Positions 40,436-52,496 of a stretch of DNA of 64,000 nt are shown here, piece after piece. The DNA comes from CADEED01 sp035701825 (GTDB lineage Bacteria > Pseudomonadota > Gammaproteobacteria > Steroidobacterales > Steroidobacteraceae). Positions within the stretch are counted from its first letter, which is position 1. The number at the start of each line of letters is the position of its first letter. The stretch covers positions 1 to 64,000 of the forward strand of contig DASSRK010000051.1 in assembly GCA_035701825.1 (NCBI GenBank), read 5' to 3'. The notes under the pieces were generated by a model. The model was given only the letters and a program-made list of their open reading frames with translations, did not search any database and was not told where the DNA came from. Position numbers and translations under genes: made by a program.

Positions 40436-41631
40436 ACGCTTCGCCGTATCGTTGGGTCATCGTGGCGCTGGGCGGCCTCATGGGCTGCGTGGCGCTGGGC
40501 GCGATGTTCTCGCTCGCCGTGTTCCAGACGCCCATGTCGCAGGAGTCGGGGTGGTCGCACACCGGCATTTCCTTCGCCATGTCCATCGGCCTGCTGGTCA
40601 TGGCCTTCGGCTCGTTCGCCTGGGGCGCGGCCAGCGACCGCTGGGGCGCGCGGATCACCACCTTGTGCGGCTCGGTGTTGTTAGGCCTGGCGTTGACGCT
40701 CGCCAGCCGTACCACCTCGCTACTCTCCTTCCAGCTCACGTACGGCATCCTGGTCGGCGTGGCCGCCAGCGCGTTCTTCGCACCGCTGATCGCGACCGTG
40801 ACCGGCTGGTTCACGACCCAGCGCAACCTCGCGGTGTCGCTGGTGTCGGCCGGCATGGGCATGGCGCCGCTCACCATCTCGCCGTTCGCGAACTGGCTCA
40901 TCACGCACTACGGCTGGCGCTCGGCGATGTTCTCCATCGGCGTGATGGCATGGGTGTTGCTGATTCCGGCGACGCTGTTCGTGCGCCGCCCGCCGGCGAG
41001 CGACGCGGCGGGCGATGGGCCCGCGACCAAGCCGGGCAAGGGTGAAGTCGGCGCCGCGCTGACCTCGCCGCAGTTCCTGGTGCTGGGCTTCACGTTCATG
41101 TTCTGCTGCATGGCGCACGCGGGACCGATCTTCCACGTGGTGAGCTACGCGCAGTATTGCGGGCTCGGTGCGGCGGCGGCCGTGAGTGTGTACAGCGTCG
41201 AGGGCCTCGCCGGGCTCGGTGGCCGCGTGCTGGTCGGCCTCGCCGCCGACCGCTACGGCGCCAAGCGCGTGCTGGTGGCCATGCTGTGCGTGCAGGCGCT
41301 GGCGATCTTCGGCTACCTGCGCGTGCACGAGCTTTCCCAGTTCTACGCCATGGCGGTGGTCTTCGGCATCGCCTACGGCGGCGGCATGCCGCTGTACGCG
41401 TCCATCGCGCGCGACTACTTCGGCCAACGCATCATGGGCACGGTGTTCGGCGCCGCCACGATGCTGTCCGCGCTCGGCATGTCGCTCGGGACGGTGGGCG
41501 GCGGTTGGGTGTTCGACACCTTCCACAACTACGCGTGGATGTACATCGCGTCGGGCGCGGTCGCGGCGGGCGCGGTGATGATGGCGTTGCTGTTCCCGAA
41601 GCCGGCGCCAGCGCCGGCGATGGCCGCCTGA
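40432..41631 (+). CDS. MFS transporter (monocarboxylate/oxalate-formate antiporter-like)
   Basis: The 399-residue inner-membrane transporter has twelve predicted helices with a central loop of about 25 residues. WGAASDRWGARITTLCG is the cytoplasmic loop 2-3 motif (G-x3-D-R-x-G-x-R), and the matching motif in the second half is LVGLAADRYGAKRVLV. The mix fits monocarboxylate-porter or oxalate/formate-antiporter families. The substrate is unknown. It is co-translated with the GyrI-like gene. Confidence 0.82.
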   Translation: MNASPYRWVIVALGGLMGCVALGAMFSLAVFQTPMSQESGWSHTGISFAMSIGLLVMAFGSFAWGAASDRWGARITTLCGSVLLGLALTLASRTTSLLSFQLTYGILVGVAASAFFAPLIATVTGWFTTQRNLAVSLVSAGMGMAPLTISPFANWLITHYGWRSAMFSIGVMAWVLLIPATLFVRRPPASDAAGDGPATKPGKGEVGAALTSPQFLVLGFTFMFCCMAHAGPIFHVVSYAQYCGLGAAAAVSVYSVEGLAGLGGRVLVGLAADRYGAKRVLVAMLCVQALAIFGYLRVHELSQFYAMAVVFGIAYGGGMPLYASIARDYFGQRIMGTVFGAATMLSALGMSLGTVGGGWVFDTFHNYAWMYIASGAVAAGAVMMALLFPKPAPAPAMAA

Positions 41632-41638
41632 AGACGCC

Positions 41639-41863
41639 TCACGGCGTTTTGGCAATCTTCTCCGCCAGCTGGTCGACGCAGTCGTTGACCGCCTTTTTGT
41701 ACGACGGGTCGTTCTTGATGATCATCGTCGTCGCCTGGATGTGATACGGGATGCTCACCGAGGCGTCGATCGGCTTCGAACCCAACTCCCGGGTTGAATT
41801 CACTTCAGCCACCTCGATCGCGACGCAGCGAGTCGAGGGCGCGCAGCGCCGTATGGGGCCTAA
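41639..41863 (-). pseudogene. 3' remnant of an unidentified gene
   Basis: On the minus strand a frame of 74 codons runs from just after a TAG (41866-41864) to the TGA at 41641-41639. It contains no ATG. The 3' part reads as a sensible protein end (GSKPIDASVSIPYHIQ, TTMIIKNDPSYKKAVNDC, QLAEKIAKT). The upstream part is less protein-like. A GTG at 41812 could make a 57-residue peptide. I read it as the stump of a gene whose 5' part is lost; an intact small protein cannot be excluded. Confidence 0.35.
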
Positions 41864-42188
41864 CTATCTGGGCAGCCAGCCGTGCGGCATTCGATGCGTC
41901 GACGCGGACCGCAGCACGGAGTCTCCCTGGTAATTCACGGGGCGGACTTCAGCACGCGACGCCTGACGGGTCAACGCGACGCCGCGAAGGGGCGGTTACC
42001 CCGCGGCGTCGAACCCCCAGGGTGGGGTCGATTCGGCATGTTGGTCCGCTGTTCGCGATCAAGGGTTTATGCCGTTCCGGCCCTCAAAAGATATTCACTC
42101 ACGTGTGAATGAGTATTGACAGCGCCCCTCCGCGGTGGCTCACTCCGCCACGGGGCGCCGTGATCCACGGCGCATGAGGGGAGAGCGC
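41864..42188. other. intergenic region before the catabolic operon
   Basis: This 325-base stretch precedes the TonB receptor gene. It holds an imperfect palindrome at 42093-42114, a TTGACA hexamer at 42116-42121 and a small stem (GTGGC/GCCAC, 42135-42151) before the ATG at 42189. The first 230 bases hold no gene I can support; short plus-strand frames there look random. It is the only non-coding stretch in the window that is longer than about 300 bases. Confidence 0.5.
42093..42114. promoter_or_regulatory. imperfect palindrome, candidate TetR operator
   Basis: TTCACTCA, CGTG, TGAATGAG: the half-sites TGAGTGAA (minus strand) and TGAATGAG (plus strand) face each other around CGTG. The inner arms ATTCAC/GTGAAT are perfect over 6 bp. 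Two bases after it is TTGACA, a consensus -35 hexamer, so a bound protein would block RNA polymerase. The operon downstream encodes one TetR-family regulator, the likely binder. No good -10 was found at 17 bases, so promoter position is uncertain. Confidence 0.45.
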
Positions 42189-44348
42189 ATGAACAAGAAA
42201 ATGCTCACCGCGGCGCTTGCCGTCGTGCAGTTGGCGACCGCAGGACCCGCGATCGCGCAGTCACCAGTCGAAGGCCAGGGCAGCGACGAGCTCGGCGAGA
42301 TCGTCATCACCGCCGAACGCCGCCGCACCGACCTGCAGAAGACGCCGATCGCCGCGACCGTCATGACCGGCGAGAAGCTTGCGGCCAACGGTGTCGCCGT
42401 GGTGGACCAGTTGCAGTTCGTCACGCCCTCCGCGGTGGTCAACAACTTCGGCCAGGGCATCGACTTCAACATCCGCGGCATCGGCAAGGCCGAGCACAAC
42501 TCGCAGACCACCACCGGCGTGATCACGTATCGCGACGGCGTCGCGACCTTCCCCGGTTACTACACCGCCGAACCCTACTACGACATCGCCCGCGTCGAAG
42601 TGCTGCGTGGGCCGCAGGGGACCTTCGTCGGCGAGAACGCCACCGGCGGCGCGGTGTTCGTCAGTTCCAACGACCCGATCATCAACGGCGGCCACTCCGG
42701 CTACCTGCTGGCCGGCCTCGGGAGCTACAACGGCCTGGCATTGCAGGGCGCGGTCAATCTACCCGTGGGCGACACCTTCGCGATGCGCGCGGCTATCAAC
42801 TGGGACCAACGCGACAGCTTCTACGACATCACCGGCCCGCACACCGGTGACGGCGGCGTCAATCGCGCCAGCGGCCGGCTCGGCATGCTGTGGGCGCCGA
42901 ATGACAAACTGACCACCTCGCTGAAGCTGGACTACAACTACCTGGACCTTTCGGGCTACCCGGCGGACCCGGTGCTCTCCACCAACGACCTGTTCGACAT
43001 CACCGGCAACGCCGACTACCACGCGCTCGACCGCTTCGGCCGCGCGGTGCTCAAGGTCGATTACGAATTCGACAATGGCACCATCCTGCGCTCGGTCACG
43101 GGCTATCAGGACGGCCAGACCGAATATCGCACCGACCTCGACGGGTACAGCGATCCCGCGGTGGTCAATGGCACGGACGACTGGACCTTCGGTGACGTCG
43201 CCCAGGAGAGGATGTACTCCGAGGAGATCAACCTCATCTCCTCGGACGCCAACAACCTCAAGTGGATCCTCGGCCTCTACTACCAGCACGACAAGACCAA
43301 CTTCCGCCCGGGCGATGGCTTCTTCATCGGCGTGCCCGCGCCGTTCGTGGTCTACACGCTGAGCGGCACCAACGTGCGCGAGAGCATGGCGGCCTTCGGC
43401 CAGCTGAGCTACGACCTGCCGGCCGGCTTCCAGGTCTCGGTCGGCGTGCGCTGGTCGGATCACAGCACGACCAACGACCTCGAGATCAACCAGTACGGCA
43501 CGCCGCTCACGCAGCAGCAGAAGGAGACCTTCGACAACGTCTCCGGCAAGGTGACGCTCAACTGGGAAGTGAACGAGCACAACTTCCTGTACGGCTTCGT
43601 GGCCACGGGCTTCCGTCCGGGCGGCCTGAACGTGCCCGTCGGCCTCGGTGAGCCGCCGGCGTTCGAGGAAGAAGAGGTGACCAACTACGAGATCGGCTGG
43701 AAAGCCGGCTGGTTCGACGGCCAGCTGCGCACCCAGGTCGACGCGTACTACAACGACTACGAGAATTTCCAGGTGATCGTCGGCTATCCGCAGATCCCGG
43801 TGTTCGGCATCGAGCTGAACAATCCCAATGCGTCGAAGATCTACGGCTTCGAGGGACAGCTCGAGGCGGTGTTCGGGGCGTTCTCGATGGATGCGGGCAT
43901 CGGCTGGCTGAAGAGCGAGCTCGGCACCTTCTACGCGGTGGATCCGCGCATCGACAGCTTCGGCGCCTGCGACCCGGAGACCGGCCCCGAGTCGGCGGCG
44001 TGCATCAACCTGGAAGGGCACGAGCAGACCTACGCGCCGGAGCTGACATTCAACATCGGAATGCAGTACACCTTCGGCATGGGCAGCGGGAACGAATTCA
44101 CGCCGCGCGTCAACTTCGCGCACGTCTCGGACCAGTGGGCCACGCTGTTCCAGGATGAATCGCAAGGCGACAAGGTCGAGGCGCGCAACATCCTCAACGC
44201 GCAGTTCTCCTGGAAGCATGCGGACCTGGTGACGACGCTGTACGGCACGAACCTGACGGACGAGCACTACGTCGGCGCCGTGAATTCCGGCCTGCGCTTC
44301 GCGGGTGCGCCGCGCGAGTACGGCCTGCGGCTGATGAAGACGTTCTGA
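42189..44348 (+). CDS. TonB-dependent receptor of the ester catabolic operon
   Basis: The 719-residue outer-membrane receptor has a signal peptide (to about residue 23, AGPAIAQ). GEIVITAERRRTDLQ is a TonB-box/plug opening. The plug contains FNIRGIGKAEHN and RVEVLRGPQGTFVGENATGGAV. The barrel ends GAPREYGLRLMKTF, with terminal Phe as in BAM substrates. It is first in a seven-gene run with a transporter and CoA-pathway enzymes. It probably imports a bulky hydrophobic ester rather than iron. Only one base separates its stop from the transporter ATG. Confidence 0.92.
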   Translation: MNKKMLTAALAVVQLATAGPAIAQSPVEGQGSDELGEIVITAERRRTDLQKTPIAATVMTGEKLAANGVAVVDQLQFVTPSAVVNNFGQGIDFNIRGIGKAEHNSQTTTGVITYRDGVATFPGYYTAEPYYDIARVEVLRGPQGTFVGENATGGAVFVSSNDPIINGGHSGYLLAGLGSYNGLALQGAVNLPVGDTFAMRAAINWDQRDSFYDITGPHTGDGGVNRASGRLGMLWAPNDKLTTSLKLDYNYLDLSGYPADPVLSTNDLFDITGNADYHALDRFGRAVLKVDYEFDNGTILRSVTGYQDGQTEYRTDLDGYSDPAVVNGTDDWTFGDVAQERMYSEEINLISSDANNLKWILGLYYQHDKTNFRPGDGFFIGVPAPFVVYTLSGTNVRESMAAFGQLSYDLPAGFQVSVGVRWSDHSTTNDLEINQYGTPLTQQQKETFDNVSGKVTLNWEVNEHNFLYGFVATGFRPGGLNVPVGLGEPPAFEEEEVTNYEIGWKAGWFDGQLRTQVDAYYNDYENFQVIVGYPQIPVFGIELNNPNASKIYGFEGQLEAVFGAFSMDAGIGWLKSELGTFYAVDPRIDSFGACDPETGPESAACINLEGHEQTYAPELTFNIGMQYTFGMGSGNEFTPRVNFAHVSDQWATLFQDESQGDKVEARNILNAQFSWKHADLVTTLYGTNLTDEHYVGAVNSGLRFAGAPREYGLRLMKTF

Positions 44349-44349
44349 G

Positions 44350-45678
44350 ATGGCGGCGGTGACGAACACGAGTCCGGCCGCACCCGCGGTGCGGCCGGAC
44401 GCACATGCCTGGTTCGTGCTGGGCGTGCTGTGCTTCGTCTACGTCATCAATTTCCTCGACCGGCAGCTGCTGTCGATCCTGGCCAAGCCCATCCAGGACG
44501 AGCTCGGGGTCACCGATGGGCAGCTGGGCCGGATCGGCGGCCTGTATTTCGCCTTGTTCTACTGCGTGCTCGCCATCCCGGTGGGCTGGATCGCCGACCG
44601 CACCAACCGCGTGCGGCTGCTGTCGTTCGCCTGCGCGCTGTGGAGCGCGGCGACCGTCGCCTGCGGCATGGCGTCCAACTACCCGCAGCTGGCGGCGGCG
44701 CGCATGGCGGTGGGCGTGGGCGAGGCGGGCGGCGTGCCGCCGTCGTACGCGATCATCTCCGACTACTTCCCTTCGGGTCAGCGTGGCACGGCGCTGAGCA
44801 TCTACAACTTCGGCCCGCCCATCGGCATGGCGCTGGGCATCGCCTTCGGCGCCTCGATCGCGGCGGCCTACAGCTGGCGCGCCGCGTTCATGTTCCTCGG
44901 CGCCGTGGGTGTGGTGGCGGCGCTGGTGGTGTGGTTCCTGCGCGAGCCGGTGCGCGGCGGCCTGGACGAACCGCGCGCGGGAGCCGGGGCCGTGCCGGCG
45001 CGCGCGCCGTTCTGGCCGACCTGCAGGAAGTTCTTCGCGAGCCCGGTGCTGCTGCGCCTGTCGATCGCCTGCGGCGTGACGCAGATCGTCACCTACGCCA
45101 CCCTCAACTTCACCACGCTGTTCCTGATGCGCGAGAAGGGCATGACATTGCCCGAGGTCGCGGTTTACTACTCGTTGCTGATCGGCATCGCGGTGAGCGC
45201 CGGCATGCTCACCTCCGGGCGGCTGATCGATCGATACGCAGCGCATGGCAAGACCGCCTACGCTGCGCTGCCGGCGCTGGCGCTGACGATCGCCATCCCG
45301 TTCTTCCTCGGGTTCATCGCCGCGCCGTCCTGGCCGGTGGCACTGGCCTTCCTCGCGGTGCCGACCTTCTTCAACTACTTCTATCTGTCGCCGGCGGTGA
45401 CGCTGGTGCAGGAGGAAGTGCCGCCCAACGAGCGCGTGCTCGCGGGCGCGCTGCTGCTGCTGGTCATGAACCTGGTCGGCCTCGGGCTGGGTCCGACCTT
45501 CCTCGGCGCGATGAGCGACTGGTTCAGGCCCGCGCATCCGCAGAATTCCCTGCAGCTGGCGTTCTACACGCTGGCGCCTTTCTACGCGCTCGCGGTGCTG
45601 TGCTTCGTGTGGCTGGCGCGCGCGATCCGGCGCGAAGAGGCCGCGCGCAGGAAGGAACACATCGGAGTGGCGTCATGA
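44350..45678 (+). CDS. MFS transporter of the ester catabolic operon
   Basis: The 442-residue inner-membrane transporter has twelve helices and the Spinster/sugar-phosphate-like opening NFLDRQLLSILAKPIQDELG. The loop 2-3 motif is GWIADRTNRVRLLS. Characteristic of this group are VGEAGGVPPSYAIISDYFP and SGRLIDRYAAHGK. Such proteins are often encoded beside TonB receptors in degraders of terpenoids, steroids or aromatics. It probably moves the receptor's substrate from periplasm to cytoplasm. It overlaps the esterase start by 4 bases. Confidence 0.88.
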   Translation: MAAVTNTSPAAPAVRPDAHAWFVLGVLCFVYVINFLDRQLLSILAKPIQDELGVTDGQLGRIGGLYFALFYCVLAIPVGWIADRTNRVRLLSFACALWSAATVACGMASNYPQLAAARMAVGVGEAGGVPPSYAIISDYFPSGQRGTALSIYNFGPPIGMALGIAFGASIAAAYSWRAAFMFLGAVGVVAALVVWFLREPVRGGLDEPRAGAGAVPARAPFWPTCRKFFASPVLLRLSIACGVTQIVTYATLNFTTLFLMREKGMTLPEVAVYYSLLIGIAVSAGMLTSGRLIDRYAAHGKTAYAALPALALTIAIPFFLGFIAAPSWPVALAFLAVPTFFNYFYLSPAVTLVQEEVPPNERVLAGALLLLVMNLVGLGLGPTFLGAMSDWFRPAHPQNSLQLAFYTLAPFYALAVLCFVWLARAIRREEAARRKEHIGVAS

Positions 45679-47302
45679 TCCGACTCATTGCCTCTGTGTC
45701 AGTCGCCTTGTTGCTGTGCCTTCCGGCGGGTGCGGAGTCGTCTCCTCCCGTCGTTGCCGCGCCCGCCGGCAAGGTGCAGGGCGAGGCGGCCGGCGACATC
45801 CGCGCGTTCAAGGGCATTCCCTACGCGGTGCCGCCGGTCGGCCCGATGCGCTGGAAGCCGCCGTTGCCCTTGCCGAAGTGGAACGGCACGCGCGACGCCA
45901 CGCAATTCGGCGCGGCCTGCGTGCAGCCGCGCCCCAGGCCCGAGAGCATTTATTTCTGGTCGCTGCCGAAGACCAGCGAGGACTGCCTGTTCCTGAACGT
46001 CTGGGCGCCCGCGAAGGCGAGCAAGGCGCCGGTGTTCGTGTGGATCCATGGCGGCGCGCTGAGCGGCGGCTCGGGTGGTGAGCCGCTGTACGACGGCACG
46101 AAGCTCGCGGAGCGCGGCCTGGTGGTGGTGACCCTCAACTATCGGCTGGGGCCGCTGGGATTCCTGGTGCATCCGGCGCTGAGCGCCGAATCGCGGCGGA
46201 ACATCTCGGGCAACTACGGGTTGCTGGACCAGGTGCTGGCGCTCGAGTGGGTGAAGAAGAACATCGCCGCGTTCGGCGGCGATCCCGCCAACGTGACCGT
46301 CGCCGGCGAGTCCGCGGGCGGACTCAGCGTCATGTACCTGATGGCGGCGCCGGGCGCACGCGGGCTGTTCGCAAAGGCCATCGCGCAGAGCGCGTACATG
46401 ATTTCCGCGCAGGAGCTGCGCACCGCCGGGCATGACGCGTATTCCGGTGAGGCGCTCGGCGTGTGGCTGCAGGGCAAGCTCGGCGCCGGAGACCTGGCGG
46501 CGCTGCGATCCATGGACGCGCAGCAGATCGTCGACGGTGCCGCGGCGGCGGGCTTCTTCCCGTTCTTCGTCATCGACGGGCGGGTGCTGCCGCGCCAGGT
46601 GGTCGACGTGTTCGATCGCGGCGAGCAGGCGAAAGTCCCGCTGCTCGCCGGCTTCAACCAGGGCGAGATCCGCTCGCTGCGCGTGCTCGCGCCGCCGGTG
46701 CCGGCCGACGCGGCGACTTATGAAAAGGAGATCCGCGAGCGCTACAAGGACCTGGCCGATGACTTCCTGAAGCTCTATCCCTCGAGCAACCTGCAGGAGA
46801 GCATCTGGGCCACCACGCGCGATTCGCTCTACGGCTGGACCGCCGAGCGGCTCATGGTCAAGCAGCGTGCGCTCGGCGTGCCGTCGTTCCTCTATCTATT
46901 CGACCACGGCTACCCGGCCACCGACGAGAAGGGCCTGCACGCCTTCCATGCCAGCGAGCTGCCCTACATGTTCGGCAACGCCGGGCGTACGCCGCCCAAC
47001 TGGCCGAAGGTACCCGACACGGCGGCGGAAAAGGCGCTCTCGAGCGCCATGGTGGACTACTGGGCTTCGTTCGCGCGCAGCGGCGCGCCGAGCGCCGCGG
47101 GCCAGCCGCAGTGGCCGGCGTACGGCGACGCGCGCAACTACATGGCATTCGAAGACGTGCCGAAGCCGAAGACCCACGTGTTCCCCGGCATGTACGAATT
47201 CAACGAGCAGGTAGTTTGCCGGCGCCGCGCCGCGGGCGGCATCCCGTGGCACTGGAACGTGGGCCTGGCCTCGCCGCCGCTGCCTCCCGAGGCCCACTGC
47301 AA

Positions 47303-47306
<4 letters not shown>
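45675..47306 (+). CDS. exported type B carboxylesterase
   Basis: This 543-residue carboxylesterase has a signal peptide (ASVSVALLLCLPAGA). The family opening FKGIPYAVPPVGPMRWKPP is followed by SEDCLFLNVW. The oxyanion loop is WIHGGALSGGS, the nucleophile Ser213 in GESAGG, and the catalytic His in FHASELPYMFGN. Type B carboxylesterases hydrolyse carboxylic esters to acid and alcohol. A periplasmic location places it between the receptor and the inner-membrane transporter. Its stop overlaps the ligase start, so acid release and CoA activation are encoded together. Confidence 0.92.
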
Positions 47307-48895
<1,589 letters not shown>

Positions 48896-48906
48896 GAGGA
48901 AAGGCA

Positions 48907-49583
48907 GTGTCGAAGAACGCGAAGACGCGGCGCAAGCCGACCAAGCTGCAGCAGCGCGCCGAGAAGATGGAGCAGATCCTCGACGCGGCCGAAGACCTGT
49001 TCTCCAAGCACGGTCTCTACGGCGTCACGCTCAAGGACGTGGCCAAGCGCGTCGGCGCGCACCACACGCTGCTCAACTACTACTTCGTCGACAAGAAGAA
49101 GCTGTTCGACGCGGTGTGCGCGCGGCGCGCGGTGGTCACCAGCACGCTGCGCATGGACGCGCTCAACCAGTACGACGCGGCCACGAAGGGTAAGCCCACG
49201 GTGGAAGGCGCGTTGCGCGCGTTCCTCGACACCGACCTCGATCTCTACATCCGCGGCGGCGAAGGCTGGCGCAACTACGGCGCGCTCGGTGCGCAGGTGG
49301 CCAACAACACCTGGGGCGCCGAGATCATGCACGTGCACTTCGATCCGGTGGTGCTGCGCCTGATCGAGCTGCTGAAGAAGGCCTTGCCCGGCTGCGCCGA
49401 GGAAGACATCTTCTGGGGCTATCACTTCGTGACCGGCGCGCTGATGCTGACGCTGGCGCGTACCGGCCGCATCGACATGCTGTCGAACGGCGCCTGCAAG
49501 TCCGAGGACTTCGCCGCGGTCAAGCACCGCATGGCCTCCTTCATGGCCGCCGGGTTCCTCGCGATCTGCAAGAAGAAGAAAAA

Positions 49584-49587
<4 letters not shown>
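48907..49587 (+). CDS. TetR-family regulator within the catabolic operon
   Basis: The 226-residue regulator has a Lys/Arg-rich lead (KTRRKPTKLQQRAEKM) and the TetR helix-turn-helix ILDAAEDLFSKHGLYGVTLKDVAKRVGAHHTLLNYYFVDKKKLFDAV. The rest is the ligand-binding half. GTG 48907 has an AGGAAAGG site; GTG 48892, overlapping the ligase stop, is possible. The protein probably senses an acyl-CoA or pathway intermediate and represses the operon it lies in. It ends in a Lys tail and overlaps the SDR start by 4 bases. Confidence 0.88.
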
Positions 49588-50465
<878 letters not shown>

Positions 50466-50466
50466 G

Positions 50467-51645
50467 ATGACCACGCGCGACGCGTGGATCGTCTCCACGG
50501 CACGCACGCCCATCGGCCGCGCCTATCGCGGCGCCTTCAATGACACGCCGGCGCCCACGCTCGCGGCGCACGCGCTGACCGCGGCGGTCGGGCGCGCGGG
50601 CGTCGCACCCGCTGAAGTCGAGGATTGTCTGTTGGGGTGCTCGCTGCCCCAGGGCACGCAACACACCCTAGGACGCATGGCGGCGCTGCGCGCGGGCTTT
50701 CCAGTGGAAGTGCCGGGCATGACCCTCGAGCGCCAGTGTTCCTCGGGGTTGATGACCATCGCTACCGCCGCCAAGCAGGTCATCGTCGATCGCATGGACA
50801 TCGTGGTCGCGGGCGGCGTGGAGTCCATTTCGCTGGCGCAGACGCCGGCGTTGCGCATCGACCCGGATCCCGGGTTGTCAGCCCTGCAGCCCGACGCCAC
50901 CATGCCCATGATCGGCACCGCCGAGGTGGTGGCCGCGCGCTACGGTATCTCGCGCGAACGATGCGATGCATACGCGCTGGCTTCGCAGCAGCGCACGGCG
51001 GCTGCGCAGCAGGCGGGGCGCTTCGATGCCGAGATCGTGCCTTGCAAGGCGACCATGAAGGTGGTCGACAAGGCCAGCGGAGAAGTCAGCTACCGCGAGC
51101 TCGCGATATCGCGCGACGAGGGCATGCGCCCCGACACGACGCTCGCCGGCCTCGCGGCGCTCAAGCCGGTGCACGCCGGCGGCACGGTGACGGCCGGCAA
51201 CGCCAGCCAGTTGTCCGATGGCGCGTCGGCCTGCGTGGTGATGGAAGCGCACCTCGCCGAGAAGCGCGGCCTGCCGCCACTGGGCCGTTACGTCGGCATG
51301 GCCGTCGCCGGCACGCGGCCCGACGAAATGGGCATCGGCCCGGTAGTCGCGGTGCCGAGATTGCTGGAACGCTTCGGCCTGCGCGTCGATGACATCGGGC
51401 TGTGGGAGCTCAACGAGGCGTTCGCCGTGCAGGTGATCTACTGCCGCGACAAGCTCGGCATTCCCGACGAGCGCCTGAACGTCGACGGCGGTGCCATCTC
51501 GATCGGCCATCCGTACGGCATGTCCGGCGCGCGGCTGGTGGGACATGCGCTCATCGAAGGAAAACGCCGTGGCGCGCGCCACGTCGTGGTCACCATGTGC
51601 GTGGGCGGCGGCATGGGCGCCGCGGGGTTGTTCGAAGTCCTGTAA
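50467..51645 (+). CDS. acetyl-CoA acyltransferase (thiolase)
   Basis: The 392-residue thiolase carries the acyl-enzyme Cys91 in ERQCSSGLMT, the catalytic His in GGAISIGHPYGMSGAR and the second Cys in VTMCVGGGMGAAGLFE. WELNEAFAVQ is the usual NEAF loop. The length fits degradative FadA-type enzymes. It cleaves a 3-ketoacyl-CoA to acetyl- (or propionyl-) CoA plus a shorter acyl-CoA. It starts 1 base after the SDR stop and closes the operon; the next gene lies 15 bases on. Confidence 0.92.
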   Translation: MTTRDAWIVSTARTPIGRAYRGAFNDTPAPTLAAHALTAAVGRAGVAPAEVEDCLLGCSLPQGTQHTLGRMAALRAGFPVEVPGMTLERQCSSGLMTIATAAKQVIVDRMDIVVAGGVESISLAQTPALRIDPDPGLSALQPDATMPMIGTAEVVAARYGISRERCDAYALASQQRTAAAQQAGRFDAEIVPCKATMKVVDKASGEVSYRELAISRDEGMRPDTTLAGLAALKPVHAGGTVTAGNASQLSDGASACVVMEAHLAEKRGLPPLGRYVGMAVAGTRPDEMGIGPVVAVPRLLERFGLRVDDIGLWELNEAFAVQVIYCRDKLGIPDERLNVDGGAISIGHPYGMSGARLVGHALIEGKRRGARHVVVTMCVGGGMGAAGLFEVL

Positions 51646-51660
51646 GGTGGCGCGCAGCGC

Positions 51661-52113
51661 ATGCGCCTCTGGTCACTCCATCCCCGCTATCTCGACTCCG
51701 TCGGGCTCGTCGCCCTGTGGCGCGAGGCGCTACTGGCGCGCGCCGTGCTGCGCGGCCGGACGCGCGGCTACCGGCATCATCCGCAGCTCGAACGCTTCCG
51801 CGCGCATGGCTCGCCGAAGCTCGCGATCAGCGCCTATCTCGCGGCGATCCACGCCGAGGCCACCGCCCGGGGTTATGTCTTCGACCGTTCGAAGGTCGGC
51901 CCGGTGCGCAAGACGGCCGTGATGCACGTCACGCGCGGGCAGATCGAATGCGAATGGGCCCATCTACTGCGCAAGCTGTCCTTGCGTTCGCCGGCCCGAT
52001 TTGAAAAGTTGGCGGGTGTGCGACGTCCTGCCTGCCATCCGTCGTTTCGCACGCGGCCCGGCCCGGTCGCGTCCTGGGAGCGGGCCACCGGCCGAGGGAG
52101 CAAGAACAGATGA
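51661..52113 (+). CDS. pyrimidine-dimer DNA glycosylase family protein
   Basis: The 150-residue protein fits the endonuclease V (pyrimidine dimer glycosylase) family. RLWSLHPRYLDSVGLVALWREALLARAVL and GRTRGYRHHPQLERF are the bacterial form of the fold. The last 40 residues diverge. T4-type enzymes use the N-terminal amine after Met loss; residue 2 here is Arg rather than Thr, so glycosylase activity is uncertain. It is 15 bases after the thiolase and overlaps the next gene start by 4 bases. Confidence 0.77.
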   Translation: MRLWSLHPRYLDSVGLVALWREALLARAVLRGRTRGYRHHPQLERFRAHGSPKLAISAYLAAIHAEATARGYVFDRSKVGPVRKTAVMHVTRGQIECEWAHLLRKLSLRSPARFEKLAGVRRPACHPSFRTRPGPVASWERATGRGSKNR

Positions 52114-52472
52114 GCGTGGATTTTCGCGAAGCCATGAGCAGCTCGATCTCCTACTGGGAACCGCGCCGGCTGGTCTACAACGCCGTGCTCGCGCTGATCG
52201 TCGTGGCCTGGTTCGTCGCCGGCTGGCCGGGCTCGAAGGAATCGCTGGGCACGGATCTCGCGCTGGGGCTGTTCATCCTCGCGGTGCTCGCCAACGTGGC
52301 GTACTGCGCGGTCTACCTGCCCGACCTCGCGCTGCAGTTCTCGACGTTCCGCGATGCGTGGCTACGTTGGCGCTGGGCGCTGCTCACCATCGGCACGCTG
52401 TTCGCCGCCGCGTTGACCTACTTCTTCGCCCAGGGAATGTTCGCGGTCCACGCCGTGCCTGTGCCGGCCTGA
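52110..52472 (+). CDS. small three-helix membrane protein
   Basis: The 120-residue protein has a short cytoplasmic lead (ending in WEPRRLVYN) and three membrane helices at about 24-40, 50-68 and 88-108. No family is recognised with certainty. The middle motif YCAVYLPDLALQFS and WLRWRWALLTIGT suggest a conserved hypothetical integral membrane protein. Its ATG overlaps the upstream stop, so it is translated with the glycosylase-like gene. Confidence 0.7.
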   Translation: MSVDFREAMSSSISYWEPRRLVYNAVLALIVVAWFVAGWPGSKESLGTDLALGLFILAVLANVAYCAVYLPDLALQFSTFRDAWLRWRWALLTIGTLFAAALTYFFAQGMFAVHAVPVPA

Positions 52473-52496
52473 CGCGCACCGGCGCAGCGCGGCGCG

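Noticed and set aside
41751..42112. Three short plus-strand frames before the TonB receptor
   Set aside because: They have random composition, no ribosome sites and mutual overlap in different frames.
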